From the NCBI GenBank assembly GCA_031258205.1, contig JAIRNE010000089.1:1-42127 (forward strand): a stretch of 42,127 nt of DNA, given 5' to 3'. The stretch is from Campylobacteraceae bacterium (GTDB taxonomy: Bacteria > Campylobacterota > Campylobacteria > Campylobacterales > Campylobacteraceae). A model generated the notes under the pieces. That model was not told where the DNA came from, made no database searches, and saw only the letters and a list, made by a program, of their open reading frames with translations. Shown in pieces: positions 6,855-13,822 of this stretch. Position 1 is the first letter of the stretch; each line of letters begins with the position of its first letter. Made by a program: the position numbers and the translations under genes.

Positions 6855-8724
6855 AAGCAATTCCGTTCTTAACTAAATATGCAAAATACTCTCTTATCGT
6901 TTTTTCAAAGTCATTCTGATTTAAAACAGAATAATCTGTTTCCATATATGCTTCGGCACACCATTCATCTTTATAATTCACTTCTTTTGTTACGCTTAAC
7001 CCATTAATATTTTTTTTATTGCCATAAGCATTAACCCATTTATTTTTTATATCTTTCCATTTATTGTTAACATCGATTCTGCCTTTTAGCTTTCTTTTTT
7101 CAAAACCATCATTTTTAAAATATCCAAAAAAAGTCTCTTTGCCTTTGGGGTGCGGTGTGTGGGCTTTAAATATGATTATACATGTAACAGCGCCAACAGG
7201 ATAGAACAGATCATCAGGCATACTTAATACTGCGTCTAATGTATGTCTAGATAAAAGACGTTTTTTTAAGTCTATAGTTTTAGCGTTTGAACTTATTGCT
7301 GCTGACATTTGACAAATAGCTATGCATATCCCATCTTTTACGATACAATCCATAGCATTATCAATGAATTCAAGCTGCCCATCTTCGCCAACATCATAAG
7401 GTGGATTTAAAAATACTTTATTGGGTTTTTCTTGCTTAACTAATTCTTTTAAGTTGTCATCAAAACAATCTCCATAATGAATATGACTTTTCCCATCTCC
7501 CATCATCATCATATTAGAGCAAGCGTGAGAGAACATATCGGCTCTACGTTCAATGCCGATAAGCTGCTCCGTTTTTATTTTCTGTTGTAAGCTTAAATTA
7601 TTCCCTACGTCTTTAACCATGTGTTTCATTGCTGATACTAAAAATCCTCCTGTACCACAACAAGGATCAAACACAATATCATTACTTGTTATATTGGCTA
7701 ATTCGCAAAATAAATCTGTGATATGCGTAGGAGTTAACACTAAACCTGTCTTTTTGTCGCTTCCTGCATAGCGTATAAATTGAGTATAAAATCTACCCAA
7801 AACATCAAAATAATTTTGTTTTACATACGGCATAATATCTTTATTGATATCATCAATAAGGTCTCTTAGTAAAGTATTTGCAATGATTTCATGTTTCTTC
7901 TTAAAAGAAATTGATTTTAGAATATGGTTTTGTTTTATTTTTCCATATTCCCCCAATATAACTTTTCGCTTTTGCTCATTTAATCCACGTTCATTTAAAA
8001 CACTTTCGCAAGAAATCAAAAGGCTGTCAATTAAATGTTCATTTGGGTTATAATCTGATGCCAAATCTATTTTATTGTCTATTGTTAATTTGTGCTTAAA
8101 TGTACTAAATGTTTTTGGGAAAGCCCCACTTTGCAAGGCTACAAGAATTGAACTAATTAATGTACATCTTTCAACTTCTGGAATTGAATATCTATGCAAT
8201 CTTTCATTATATTCAATCGCTTTTTTTACTAACTCATTATCTTTTATAGGTTTTATATGTTCATCAATTAGTGAAAAAATTGAACCAAACGGGATTAGAT
8301 GTTTGTCATTCATATCTTTTTCTTTAGACATGCCTTTAATCCAAAGAAAGTGAGATATTTTTATTTCCCTTTCCGTTTCGCCACTTACTGCAACAGCAGT
8401 AACATTGAAGTCATTTTTTAAATACGAAGCATACAAAAGAACGCCATCAACAGCATAATCTTTATATTTGTCTCTATCGGAACTTTCATGTTTTGTTGTA
8501 TCTGCTTTACATTCAATAATCATGATATCTTCAGACTTATTGACAAATGATATTATAAATTCTGGTTTGCCAACACCTTTTCCCGACTTTGATGCATGTT
8601 GAAGGAGTTTATTTATTTTAGGATTTTCTGACTTTTGCTCTTCTATCTTAACTAAATCATTGTTATATCCATTGTCTACTAATAATTTTCGAACAATGTT
8701 TTCGGTAATTCTCTCATTTGCCAT
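6844..8724 (-). CDS. BcgI-like fused restriction nuclease and N6-adenine methyltransferase (A subunit)
   Basis: The 626-residue protein combines an N-terminal PD-(D/E)XK nuclease block (KPEFIISF around residue 55, then IIECKAD with E71 and K73) and a gamma-class N6-adenine methyltransferase: FDPCCGTGGFL (AdoMet motif I, 352-362) and the catalytic LNPPYD (NPPY 440-443). The helical YVKQNYFDVLGRFYTQF segment precedes motif I as in HsdM-type enzymes. Domain order and length match the BcgI A subunit, which with its S partner methylates and cuts on both sides of a bipartite site. A single polypeptide for cutting and methylation explains why no separate HsdR is present. Its ATG at 8724 overlaps the end of the truncated RHH frame, whose promoter probably drives it. 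Confidence 0.85.
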   Translation of the reverse strand: MANERITENIVRKLLVDNGYNNDLVKIEEQKSENPKINKLLQHASKSGKGVGKPEFIISFVNKSEDIMIIECKADTTKHESSDRDKYKDYAVDGVLLYASYLKNDFNVTAVAVSGETEREIKISHFLWIKGMSKEKDMNDKHLIPFGSIFSLIDEHIKPIKDNELVKKAIEYNERLHRYSIPEVERCTLISSILVALQSGAFPKTFSTFKHKLTIDNKIDLASDYNPNEHLIDSLLISCESVLNERGLNEQKRKVILGEYGKIKQNHILKSISFKKKHEIIANTLLRDLIDDINKDIMPYVKQNYFDVLGRFYTQFIRYAGSDKKTGLVLTPTHITDLFCELANITSNDIVFDPCCGTGGFLVSAMKHMVKDVGNNLSLQQKIKTEQLIGIERRADMFSHACSNMMMMGDGKSHIHYGDCFDDNLKELVKQEKPNKVFLNPPYDVGEDGQLEFIDNAMDCIVKDGICIAICQMSAAISSNAKTIDLKKRLLSRHTLDAVLSMPDDLFYPVGAVTCIIIFKAHTPHPKGKETFFGYFKNDGFEKRKLKGRIDVNNKWKDIKNKWVNAYGNKKNINGLSVTKEVNYKDEWCAEAYMETDYSVLNQNDFEKTIREYFAYLVKNGIAYED

Positions 8725-8860
8725 TGTGATAATCTTCCAAATCTTCCAAATGCGTCATCAAAGCTTCTCTTATTATTTGAGAATTGGAAACTTTAGCTTT
8801 TTTGCTTACGATAGACAGTCTATGCTCTAACTCTTCGGGTATTCTAACGGATAAAGTCAT
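8714..8860 (-). CDS. Truncated RHH protein (48 aa) leading the R-M operon
   Basis: This is the second copy of the antitoxin start. It keeps the whole RHH DNA-binding core (MTLSVRIPEE to about residue 44) and the AAAGGAG ribosome site, then runs into new sequence for four residues and stops at TGA 8714-8716, just inside the methyltransferase gene (ATG at 8724). It has lost the toxin-binding region. It may still bind the TGTATGAC operators and act like an R-M control protein, or it may only be a leader that couples translation to the enzyme. Confidence 0.6.
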   Translation of the reverse strand: MTLSVRIPEELEHRLSIVSKKAKVSNSQIIREALMTHLEDLEDYHNGK

Positions 8861-8916
8861 GTTAACTCCTTTGTATGACAATGTATGACGGATTATAACA
8901 TAATTTTTATGATTTG
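8729..8916. repeat. 188-bp direct repeat, copy 2
   Basis: Second copy of 5574-5761, offset 3155 bp, 187 of 188 identical. The two copies bracket the R-M pair, so homologous recombination between them would delete the R-M cassette and leave one intact TA locus. From 8917 to 9063 I see no gene, only AT-rich sequence with another TTCTCAAAAATTCGCT (8968-8983). Confidence 0.95.
8872..8897 (-). promoter_or_regulatory. Duplicated TA promoter driving the R-M operon
   Basis: Same TGTATGAC pair (8872-8879 and 8882-8889) and TATAAT (8892-8897, minus strand) as at the TA operon. It is the only evident promoter for the methyltransferase-nuclease gene. Confidence 0.55.
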
Positions 8917-9063
8917 TCGTAAGGCTCTAAAATAGATACTTTTTTATTGCTGATTGTTTTTATATATTTCTCAAAAATTCGCTTTCGGATATGACTATTT
9001 ATTTCTTTTTTATATAGTTTCTCAATACTAAAAAAATTTTACCGCACGTGATTGCGTCATCTT

Positions 9064-9993
9064 TTACAATATTGACCTTATGACTTTCCCGATGATTTTG
9101 AATACTATTTGAGAGTCATTTAAATCTACCGTATAGCTTTTATAGTCTCTATTTGCAGAGATAATTTCCACTTTGCCGTTTGGAGTAATCTGTACAATTT
9201 TAACCATAAGCGTATTGTCCCAATTTAATACATATAAGCCGTCGCCTCTAAAATTTTCATCATCGTTAAAAATTACCCAACTGTCCGGTAAAAGCATAGG
9301 TAACATACTATAGCCGTCTATTTTTATAGCTTTTAGATTTTTAGTGTTGCTAAGTCTAAGGGTATCGTTATCCCCCACAAAAACACCATTAACACTAAAA
9401 TTGTCTATTGCTTCAAGATTGTTTCCGCCGCCTGCGCTTGCAGTAACGGATAACTTAGGTATACAAACTATGTCAACATTTATATCGTTATTATTTTTTT
9501 TAATATCTTTTTCGATAAGCTCACTAAAATTAGAATCTTGTTCTTGATTAAGATTTAATCCCTTAAAAGATGCCGTAAGCCTTTCAGAAAATTCTAAAAG
9601 ACGTTTATTGGTGCTTGCAAAAGCAGCATTAATTTGCCTAAATGGTTTTGTAAGACTTTCTATTGTTTTTGCGATATTTCCGTCAAATTCAACAAAATTT
9701 TTCATAGCCTGTATCGTTTGACCTTTTAAAGCCTTTTCATTGGTAATTCTAAACTCTCTAAATCCATAGTATAACTCTTCCGCTTTTATGCCAAATATGT
9801 CAATAAGATTTTTCATTTGACCAACCGTAATCCTTGTTTCTGCTTTTGGATCGCTCCAATTTTTAAAAGTTGTTGCATCTATATTGGTGTCAAATTTTTG
9901 GTTGTATGCTTGGATAAACTTCTTTTCGTCGCCATATTGCACCTTTACTAATTGTCTGAAAGCTCTTTTGTTAAAAAGTTTCGGTCTTTTCAT
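9064..9993 (-). CDS. LexA/CI-type phage repressor with active S24 protease domain
   Basis: This 309-residue protein has an N-terminal region typical of phage regulators (residues 1-85, KNWSDPKAETRITVGQMKNL), a helical linker, and a C-terminal S24 peptidase domain. A likely self-cleavage site is Ala187-Gly188 in TASAGGG. The catalytic serine is Ser229 in IDGYSMLPML and the lysine is Lys265 in NTLMVKIVQ. RecA-stimulated self-cleavage would induce the prophage. The ribosome site CAAAGGAG precedes ATG 9993. It lies 49 nt downstream of a second repressor-like gene in the same direction. Confidence 0.85.
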   Translation of the reverse strand: MKRPKLFNKRAFRQLVKVQYGDEKKFIQAYNQKFDTNIDATTFKNWSDPKAETRITVGQMKNLIDIFGIKAEELYYGFREFRITNEKALKGQTIQAMKNFVEFDGNIAKTIESLTKPFRQINAAFASTNKRLLEFSERLTASFKGLNLNQEQDSNFSELIEKDIKKNNNDINVDIVCIPKLSVTASAGGGNNLEAIDNFSVNGVFVGDNDTLRLSNTKNLKAIKIDGYSMLPMLLPDSWVIFNDDENFRGDGLYVLNWDNTLMVKIVQITPNGKVEIISANRDYKSYTVDLNDSQIVFKIIGKVIRSIL

Positions 9994-10042
9994 TTTGTCT
10001 CCTTTGTTTTAAGCTTGTTTTTTCATTCTTTAAATTCATATT

Positions 10043-10687
10043 TCACTCAAACATAGATTGTATAGAACCGAGAAGTTTGATTCTTGCAACTACTTTACCG
10101 ACAATTTCAAACTCTCTTTTGTCCGTTCTTTTATCAAACGTGGAAGCTGACAATTGATTTTCATCGTTTTTAATATGTATAATTGACTTCCCTTCAAAAT
10201 TGAGATATTTAATGTAATTTACACCATCAAGACAGATAAGATAAAAATCATCTTTTTGTAGCAATGGATTATTTTTTTTAAGCTCTATGATAATCCATTC
10301 ATCACCTATTTTTGTACTTATGAGATTTTCTTTTATTGTGCCTTGAGGCAAATAATTGATATCTATATCTCCATAATCGGTATTTTCAGTGCTATTTGTT
10401 TTGTCCACATTTATTTGTACGTCAAATTTTTTTATAGGTATTGATACAATGTTTTTATTTTGACGCGGCGTATAGTTATCAAAAAATAAAACATTTGCGT
10501 CTTTTGTGTTTGTAACTTTTAAAACCATTTCTATAAAATCAGGTTTCGGCGTTCTTGAGCCATCTCTGTACTTTGTTATACTTTCTTTGCTTATTTTGTA
10601 CTCATAAGCATTATAAAGCGTCTCTGCTAACTTCGCGCTCGTCATTTTTGTATTAGTTAAAAGTGCGTCTAATCTCTTTGCAAACAT
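10043..10687 (-). CDS. Repressor-like HTH protein with degenerate S24 domain
   Basis: The 214-residue protein has an N-terminal helix-turn-helix (RLDALLTNTKMTSAKLAETL and SKESITKYRDGSRTPKPDF, residues 5-51), then a linker and an S24-like fold (about 118-205, ending EFEIVGKVVARIKLL). At the position of the catalytic G-D-S-M it has G128-D-E-W, so the nucleophile is missing, and no Ala-Gly cleavage pair is seen. It should bind DNA but not self-cleave. It is the promoter-proximal gene of the repressor pair, next to the operators at 10726-10777, so it may be the main CI-like repressor or an antagonist. Confidence 0.75.
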   Translation of the reverse strand: MFAKRLDALLTNTKMTSAKLAETLYNAYEYKISKESITKYRDGSRTPKPDFIEMVLKVTNTKDANVLFFDNYTPRQNKNIVSIPIKKFDVQINVDKTNSTENTDYGDIDINYLPQGTIKENLISTKIGDEWIIIELKKNNPLLQKDDFYLICLDGVNYIKYLNFEGKSIIHIKNDENQLSASTFDKRTDKREFEIVGKVVARIKLLGSIQSMFE

Positions 10688-10725
10688 TAATATTCTCCAT
10701 ATTTTAATATATTACAATATATTCA

Positions 10726-10777
10726 AGTACATAAAGTCCTACAACATTTATTTCTTTTTAAGAGTACTATATGTATT
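10726..10777. promoter_or_regulatory. Lysogeny-switch operators
   Basis: Two dyads of the AGTAC-N5-GTAYT type lie between the divergent repressor and cro-like genes: AGTAC-ATAAA-GTCCT (10726-10740, one mismatch) and AGTAC-TATAT-GTATT (10763-10777). The second overlaps a TATTAT -10 candidate (10774-10779) eight bases before the cro-like ATG. Confidence 0.65.
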
Positions 10778-10786
10778 ATTACACTC

Positions 10787-11080
10787 ATGAATAGAGTACA
10801 ATTTAAAGACATCTTAAATAGATATTATGCTAAGACAACTATTAATTCTCTCCTATGTGGAAGGAGAACCCCTTCTTACCGGCAAGCGGTTTTGCTTGAG
10901 CAAAAAGAAAATATCCCTCTAAATGCTTGGCAAAACATCAAACTTTACTTGCAAGAGAATGCTACCGAACAAAAAACCTGTGCGCAAGAGTTCCCGACTG
11001 TGCAGGAGTGTGATGATGGGAACAGTAGTGTGCAAAGCGGTGAAAGTGTTGATGTGGATTCTCACAATGACGGAAGGTGA
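10787..11080 (+). CDS. Cro-like HTH protein, first rightward early gene
   Basis: The 97-residue protein begins FKDILNRYYAKTTINSLLCG, then RRTPSYRQAVLLEQKENIPL, which fits a compact helix-turn-helix followed by W-containing helix three (NAWQNIKLYL). The last 40 residues are acidic and low in complexity (DDGNSSVQSGESVDVDSHND). Position immediately divergent from the repressor, behind the operators, is that of a cro gene. It is followed after 3 nt by an RHH gene. Confidence 0.6.
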   Translation: MNRVQFKDILNRYYAKTTINSLLCGRRTPSYRQAVLLEQKENIPLNAWQNIKLYLQENATEQKTCAQEFPTVQECDDGNSSVQSGESVDVDSHNDGR

Positions 11081-11083
11081 TAG

Positions 11084-11320
11084 ATGAAACTGTACGGCGC
11101 GTCTAAAGATAGCAACGACAAAAAGTTAAGCCGTATAACCGTCTCTTTGGGGTATGAGGATATGGAGCTTATAGAGGAGATAGCAGACGCTAAGAATATA
11201 AGCAACAGCGAAGTGATAAATCTTTTGATAAGACCTACGATAAGGCTTATTAAAGAGCAAGAGGCATTGATAAAAGAAAACCCAAAAGCCGTAGCTTTTG
11301 ACTTGGTGACTAAGGTTTAG
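11084..11320 (+). CDS. Ribbon-helix-helix protein, 78 aa
   Basis: LSRITVSLGYEDMELIEEIA followed by DAKNISNSEVINLLIRPTIR matches the CopG/Arc-like strand-helix-helix pattern (residues 15-53). It is a probable DNA-binding regulator of the early operon. It is preceded by GGAAGGTGATAG and lies 1 nt before the next gene. Confidence 0.6.
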   Translation: MKLYGASKDSNDKKLSRITVSLGYEDMELIEEIADAKNISNSEVINLLIRPTIRLIKEQEALIKENPKAVAFDLVTKV

Positions 11321-11321
11321 A

Positions 11322-11507
11322 ATGAATAAAGAAGCGATACTTGAGGCTATCAAAGCGGCGGACGAAGAGTTAAAAGAGATAGAAAAATTGATAATAAACC
11401 GTAAAAATATCTCCGATACAAGGACAAAAGAGTTTTTAGAGATGATAAGAAAAAGAATCAAAAAAATGAGGTTGAAAGGAGTTAGCTATGACGCCGACAA
11501 TGCTTAA
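11322..11507 (+). CDS. Hypothetical coiled-coil protein, 61 aa
   Basis: The protein is almost entirely helical and charged (AILEAIKAADEELKEIEKLI, then MIRKRIKKMRLKG). No family is recognised. Its 3' end overlaps the next gene by 20 bases and it follows the RHH gene by 1 nt, so it is part of the early operon. Confidence 0.5.
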   Translation: MNKEAILEAIKAADEELKEIEKLIINRKNISDTRTKEFLEMIRKRIKKMRLKGVSYDADNA

Positions 11508-11757
11508 AGGCGGGGGGAATTACCGCGTTATCAGGCATTTGCTGAATGTCGGGGGATTGACTGCGGTCGAATGTCTGCTAAATGGTATCAGTCCCGATTT
11601 GAGGTCCCGCGTGAGCGAGCTTAAGCGATACGGATTTGATATAGAGGCGAAAAAGGTACAAGGTAAGCAGTATAAGCTCTACTATGTGCCTGCCGACAAA
11701 CTTGAGCGTAACCGCGAGTGGTTTGCAAGGGTGTTTTACGGGGCGAAAACGGCTTAA
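11488..11757 (+). CDS. Winged-helix phage protein, 89 aa
   Basis: NYRVIRHLLNVGGLTAVECL, then GISPDLRSRVSELKRYGFDI and KVQGKQYKLYYVP give the helix-turn-helix plus wing of the common phage wHTH family that ends early operons (pattern: hLL..G.LT..ecl.. .dlR.RIseLrr.Gy.I). The ribosome site AAAGGAG lies eight bases upstream of the ATG. It is a probable regulator of early or replication genes. Confidence 0.65.
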   Translation: MTPTMLKGGGNYRVIRHLLNVGGLTAVECLLNGISPDLRSRVSELKRYGFDIEAKKVQGKQYKLYYVPADKLERNREWFARVFYGAKTA

Positions 11758-11758
11758 T

Positions 11759-11827
11759 GGATTGCTTCGTCGCAAGCGGTTCGCAATGACGGAGAATGGA
11801 TTTCTTCGCTCCGCTCGCAATGACGGG
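11759..11827. repeat. Two tandem units of a dispersed GTCATTGCGAGC-type repeat
   Basis: Both units carry the reverse-strand form CGCAATGACGG (GGATTGCTTCG..CGCAATGACGG at 11759-11792 and GGATTTCTTCGCTCCGCTCG..ATGACGGG at 11798-11827). Relatives occur at 23939-23990, 24859-24953 and 39966-40016. The family is widespread in bacterial chromosomes as intergenic inverted-repeat-like units. Here it fills the gap between two early genes. Confidence 0.8.
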
Positions 11828-11838
11828 AAAGGTAAAAA

Positions 11839-12105
11839 ATGTATATAGATAGAAGCCAAAGGGTTTACAATTTTATTGCTGACGAACTTGAAAAGAAATA
11901 TGACATACTCCCTCAATGTGTGGATGTAAACAGACATAATATTTTTATACAGTTTCACGAAATAATCAGCGAAACGGAAATAACTATAGTCCGAAGAAAC
12001 GGGTTAGTAAAGATTTGGAATTTTTACCCGACTGAAAGAACGATACAACTTATAAGTGAAATTGCAAAAATGAAGTGGCAAATCATAGCAGTGGCGAAAG
12101 GATAA
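11839..12105 (+). CDS. Hypothetical protein, 88 aa
   Basis: No family recognised. SQRVYNFIADELEKKYDILP looks like an N-terminal helix, followed by alternating hydrophobic strands (HNIFIQFHEIISETEITIV, NGLVKIWNFYP). It starts behind GGGAAAGG and ends a few bases before the helicase start, so it is probably translated in the replication operon. Confidence 0.5.
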   Translation: MYIDRSQRVYNFIADELEKKYDILPQCVDVNRHNIFIQFHEIISETEITIVRRNGLVKIWNFYPTERTIQLISEIAKMKWQIIAVAKG

Positions 12106-12113
12106 AAAAACTT

Positions 12114-13448
12114 ATGCAAAACAGTCATCTTTATAACGTCAATATCGAGCGTTCCGTGCTGGCGAGCTTTTTGTTTGATCCTTTGATATTTAGCGACAAT
12201 AAAATGTGTGCGTTTGACTTTTATCTACCGGCGCATAGAAATATTTTTGAGGCTATGGAGAAGCTTGAAAACAGGGAAGAGCCGATAGACGAAGAGTTTA
12301 TAAAAATAGAGCTTAGCAAAGATAATAAATTTGATGAACAGGCGATGCTTGATATATTGTCTACTAACCCTTTGCCCGAAGTTGAGAGTTACATCAAAAT
12401 CCTCCAAATTATGAGCGGATACAGACGTCTTGGCAAGCTTTGTGCGGATATAAAAGAGCGCGTATTAAAGTCCGAAGAAATGCACGATATTACCGACTTT
12501 GCCGCGAAAACTATAGACGAGATAACAGACGGCGTTGTCGGAGAACGAATAGATAACTTGAGAGATTTTGTGACGGGGTTTGAGTGTGAACTAAAAAACG
12601 CTTTATCCGCAGTGGACGGCATAACGGGCTACAAGACGGGGATAACTTCGCTTGACAATAAAACGGGCGGGTTTGAAGCTGGGGAATTGGTCGTTATCGC
12701 GGGGCGTCCGGGTATGGGTAAGACTGCGGCAGGAACTACGATAGCAAACTTTCTTGATTTGCAAGGCGTGGGCGTACTTTTTGACAGCTTGGAGATGGGC
12801 GGGTCGAAGATAGTGCGCCGACTTGTTGCAAACAGGGCAAACGAGAAGCTTGGCAACTTAAAAAGAGGATTGTTTGCCAACTACGTGAATGCGACAAAAG
12901 TAATTAAAGAGTTAAAGACAAGTAAAAATCTTGTTTTGCACTCTTTATATTATCCGAGCATTGAACAGCTTTGCGCTAAAGCGGGTAAAGTTTTTCGTAA
13001 AAATCCGCATGTGAAAGTGTGGATAATAGACCATCTTAAGCACATAAAGAAAAAAAGCACGGGAAGCTACGAAGTAAGTAACGAGATAGCCGAACAGCTC
13101 AAAAACATCATCAAAGTCAGCAAAGAATACGGCATCGTGCCGATAGTTTTGCATCAGTTGAACCGAAATAATGAGGGGCGCAATAACAAACGCCCGAATT
13201 TGTCGGAGCTGGGACAGTCAAGCGCGATAGAAGAGTTGGCAAGTTGGGTGATATTTCCGTTTCGCGCGAGCTATTACGAGAGGCTTGATACGAATGTGCC
13301 TGAACCAAAATACGCGCCTGCGGAGATGATAATAGCAAAGGCGAGAGACGGCGAGGCGGCAGCGGCTGCGTGTTACTTTTGTGGGCAGCATAGCAGGTTT
13401 CAAAACTACGGTGACGGGAATGAGAGCGCGTATAAGGGGGACTTATGA
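12114..13448 (+). CDS. Replicative DNA helicase, DnaB family
   Basis: The N-terminal DnaB domain (NIERSVLASFLFDP, DFYLPAHRNIFEAM, residues 9-100) is followed by a RecA-like motor with Walker A GRPGMGKT (197-204), the LFDSLEMGG strand, Walker B VWIIDHLKHI and VLHQLNRNNEGR. It unwinds the phage replication fork. ATG 12114 is chosen because AAAGGA lies upstream and it starts where DnaB proteins start; a GTG at 12075 would add 13 residues inside the preceding gene without a ribosome site. About 444 residues is normal for phage DnaB. The adjacent winged-helix proteins are probable initiator or loader partners. Confidence 0.9.
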   Translation: MQNSHLYNVNIERSVLASFLFDPLIFSDNKMCAFDFYLPAHRNIFEAMEKLENREEPIDEEFIKIELSKDNKFDEQAMLDILSTNPLPEVESYIKILQIMSGYRRLGKLCADIKERVLKSEEMHDITDFAAKTIDEITDGVVGERIDNLRDFVTGFECELKNALSAVDGITGYKTGITSLDNKTGGFEAGELVVIAGRPGMGKTAAGTTIANFLDLQGVGVLFDSLEMGGSKIVRRLVANRANEKLGNLKRGLFANYVNATKVIKELKTSKNLVLHSLYYPSIEQLCAKAGKVFRKNPHVKVWIIDHLKHIKKKSTGSYEVSNEIAEQLKNIIKVSKEYGIVPIVLHQLNRNNEGRNNKRPNLSELGQSSAIEELASWVIFPFRASYYERLDTNVPEPKYAPAEMIIAKARDGEAAAAACYFCGQHSRFQNYGDGNESAYKGDL

Positions 13449-13481
13449 AATGCACTTGTGGAGGGGGGGATAAGAGAGGTT

Positions 13482-13512
13482 TTGCAATAAAATAAACGCT
13501 TATTTTATGCAA
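13482..13512. other. AT-rich 13-bp inverted repeat, possible origin element
   Basis: TTGC(A)ATAAAATAA and TTATTTTATGCAA are complementary around an ACGC loop (13496-13499), with one bulged A. There is no following T run in either direction, so it is a poor terminator. It lies between the helicase and initiator-like genes, in an otherwise empty 100-bp gap. Confidence 0.4.
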
Positions 13513-13552
13513 TGGTTTAAGCAAATAAAATAGATATTTCAAGGAGAGAAAA

Positions 13553-13822
13553 ATGAGTAATGCGAATTGGTACGGCGTGCTAAATGCAAATGTCAGGTAC
13601 GATAAAAGGTTGTCTATCGGGGCGCGGTTTTTTTATGCGGAAATCACTGCAAACTTTAATGAAAACAACGCTTGCGTTAGACGTGAATGTTCGTTTGAGA
13701 AAGATTTGGGCGTGAGCAGAGCGCAAGTGGACAAATGGCTTAAAGAGTTAAAAGACGCCGGATATATAGATTATGGCGAGACTACGGAGTATGGACAAGT
13801 GATAGCGGAGGTAGAAAAATGA
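13553..13822 (+). CDS. Winged-helix replication protein, short paralogue (89 aa)
   Basis: NWYGVLNANVRYDKRLSIGA, then RFFYAEITANFNENNACVRR and VSRAQVDKWLKELKDAGYID form the phage replication-initiator winged helix (the N-terminal domain seen in lambda O-like and RepA-like proteins). It lacks the C-terminal domain carried by its neighbour and overlaps it by four bases (ATGA). AAGGAGAG precedes the ATG. It may have arisen by duplication and act as a regulator or partner. Confidence 0.65.
   Translation: MSNANWYGVLNANVRYDKRLSIGARFFYAEITANFNENNACVRRECSFEKDLGVSRAQVDKWLKELKDAGYIDYGETTEYGQVIAEVEK

Noticed and set aside
6844-8724. Classical type I HsdM interpretation
   Set aside because: The N-terminal PExxI..IECKA nuclease block, the 626/308-residue pair sizes and absence of hsdR fit a BcgI-like type IIB system better.
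12075-12113. GTG start for the DnaB helicase
   Set aside because: It lies within the preceding gene without a ribosome site; ATG 12114 has AAAGGA and fits the family start.
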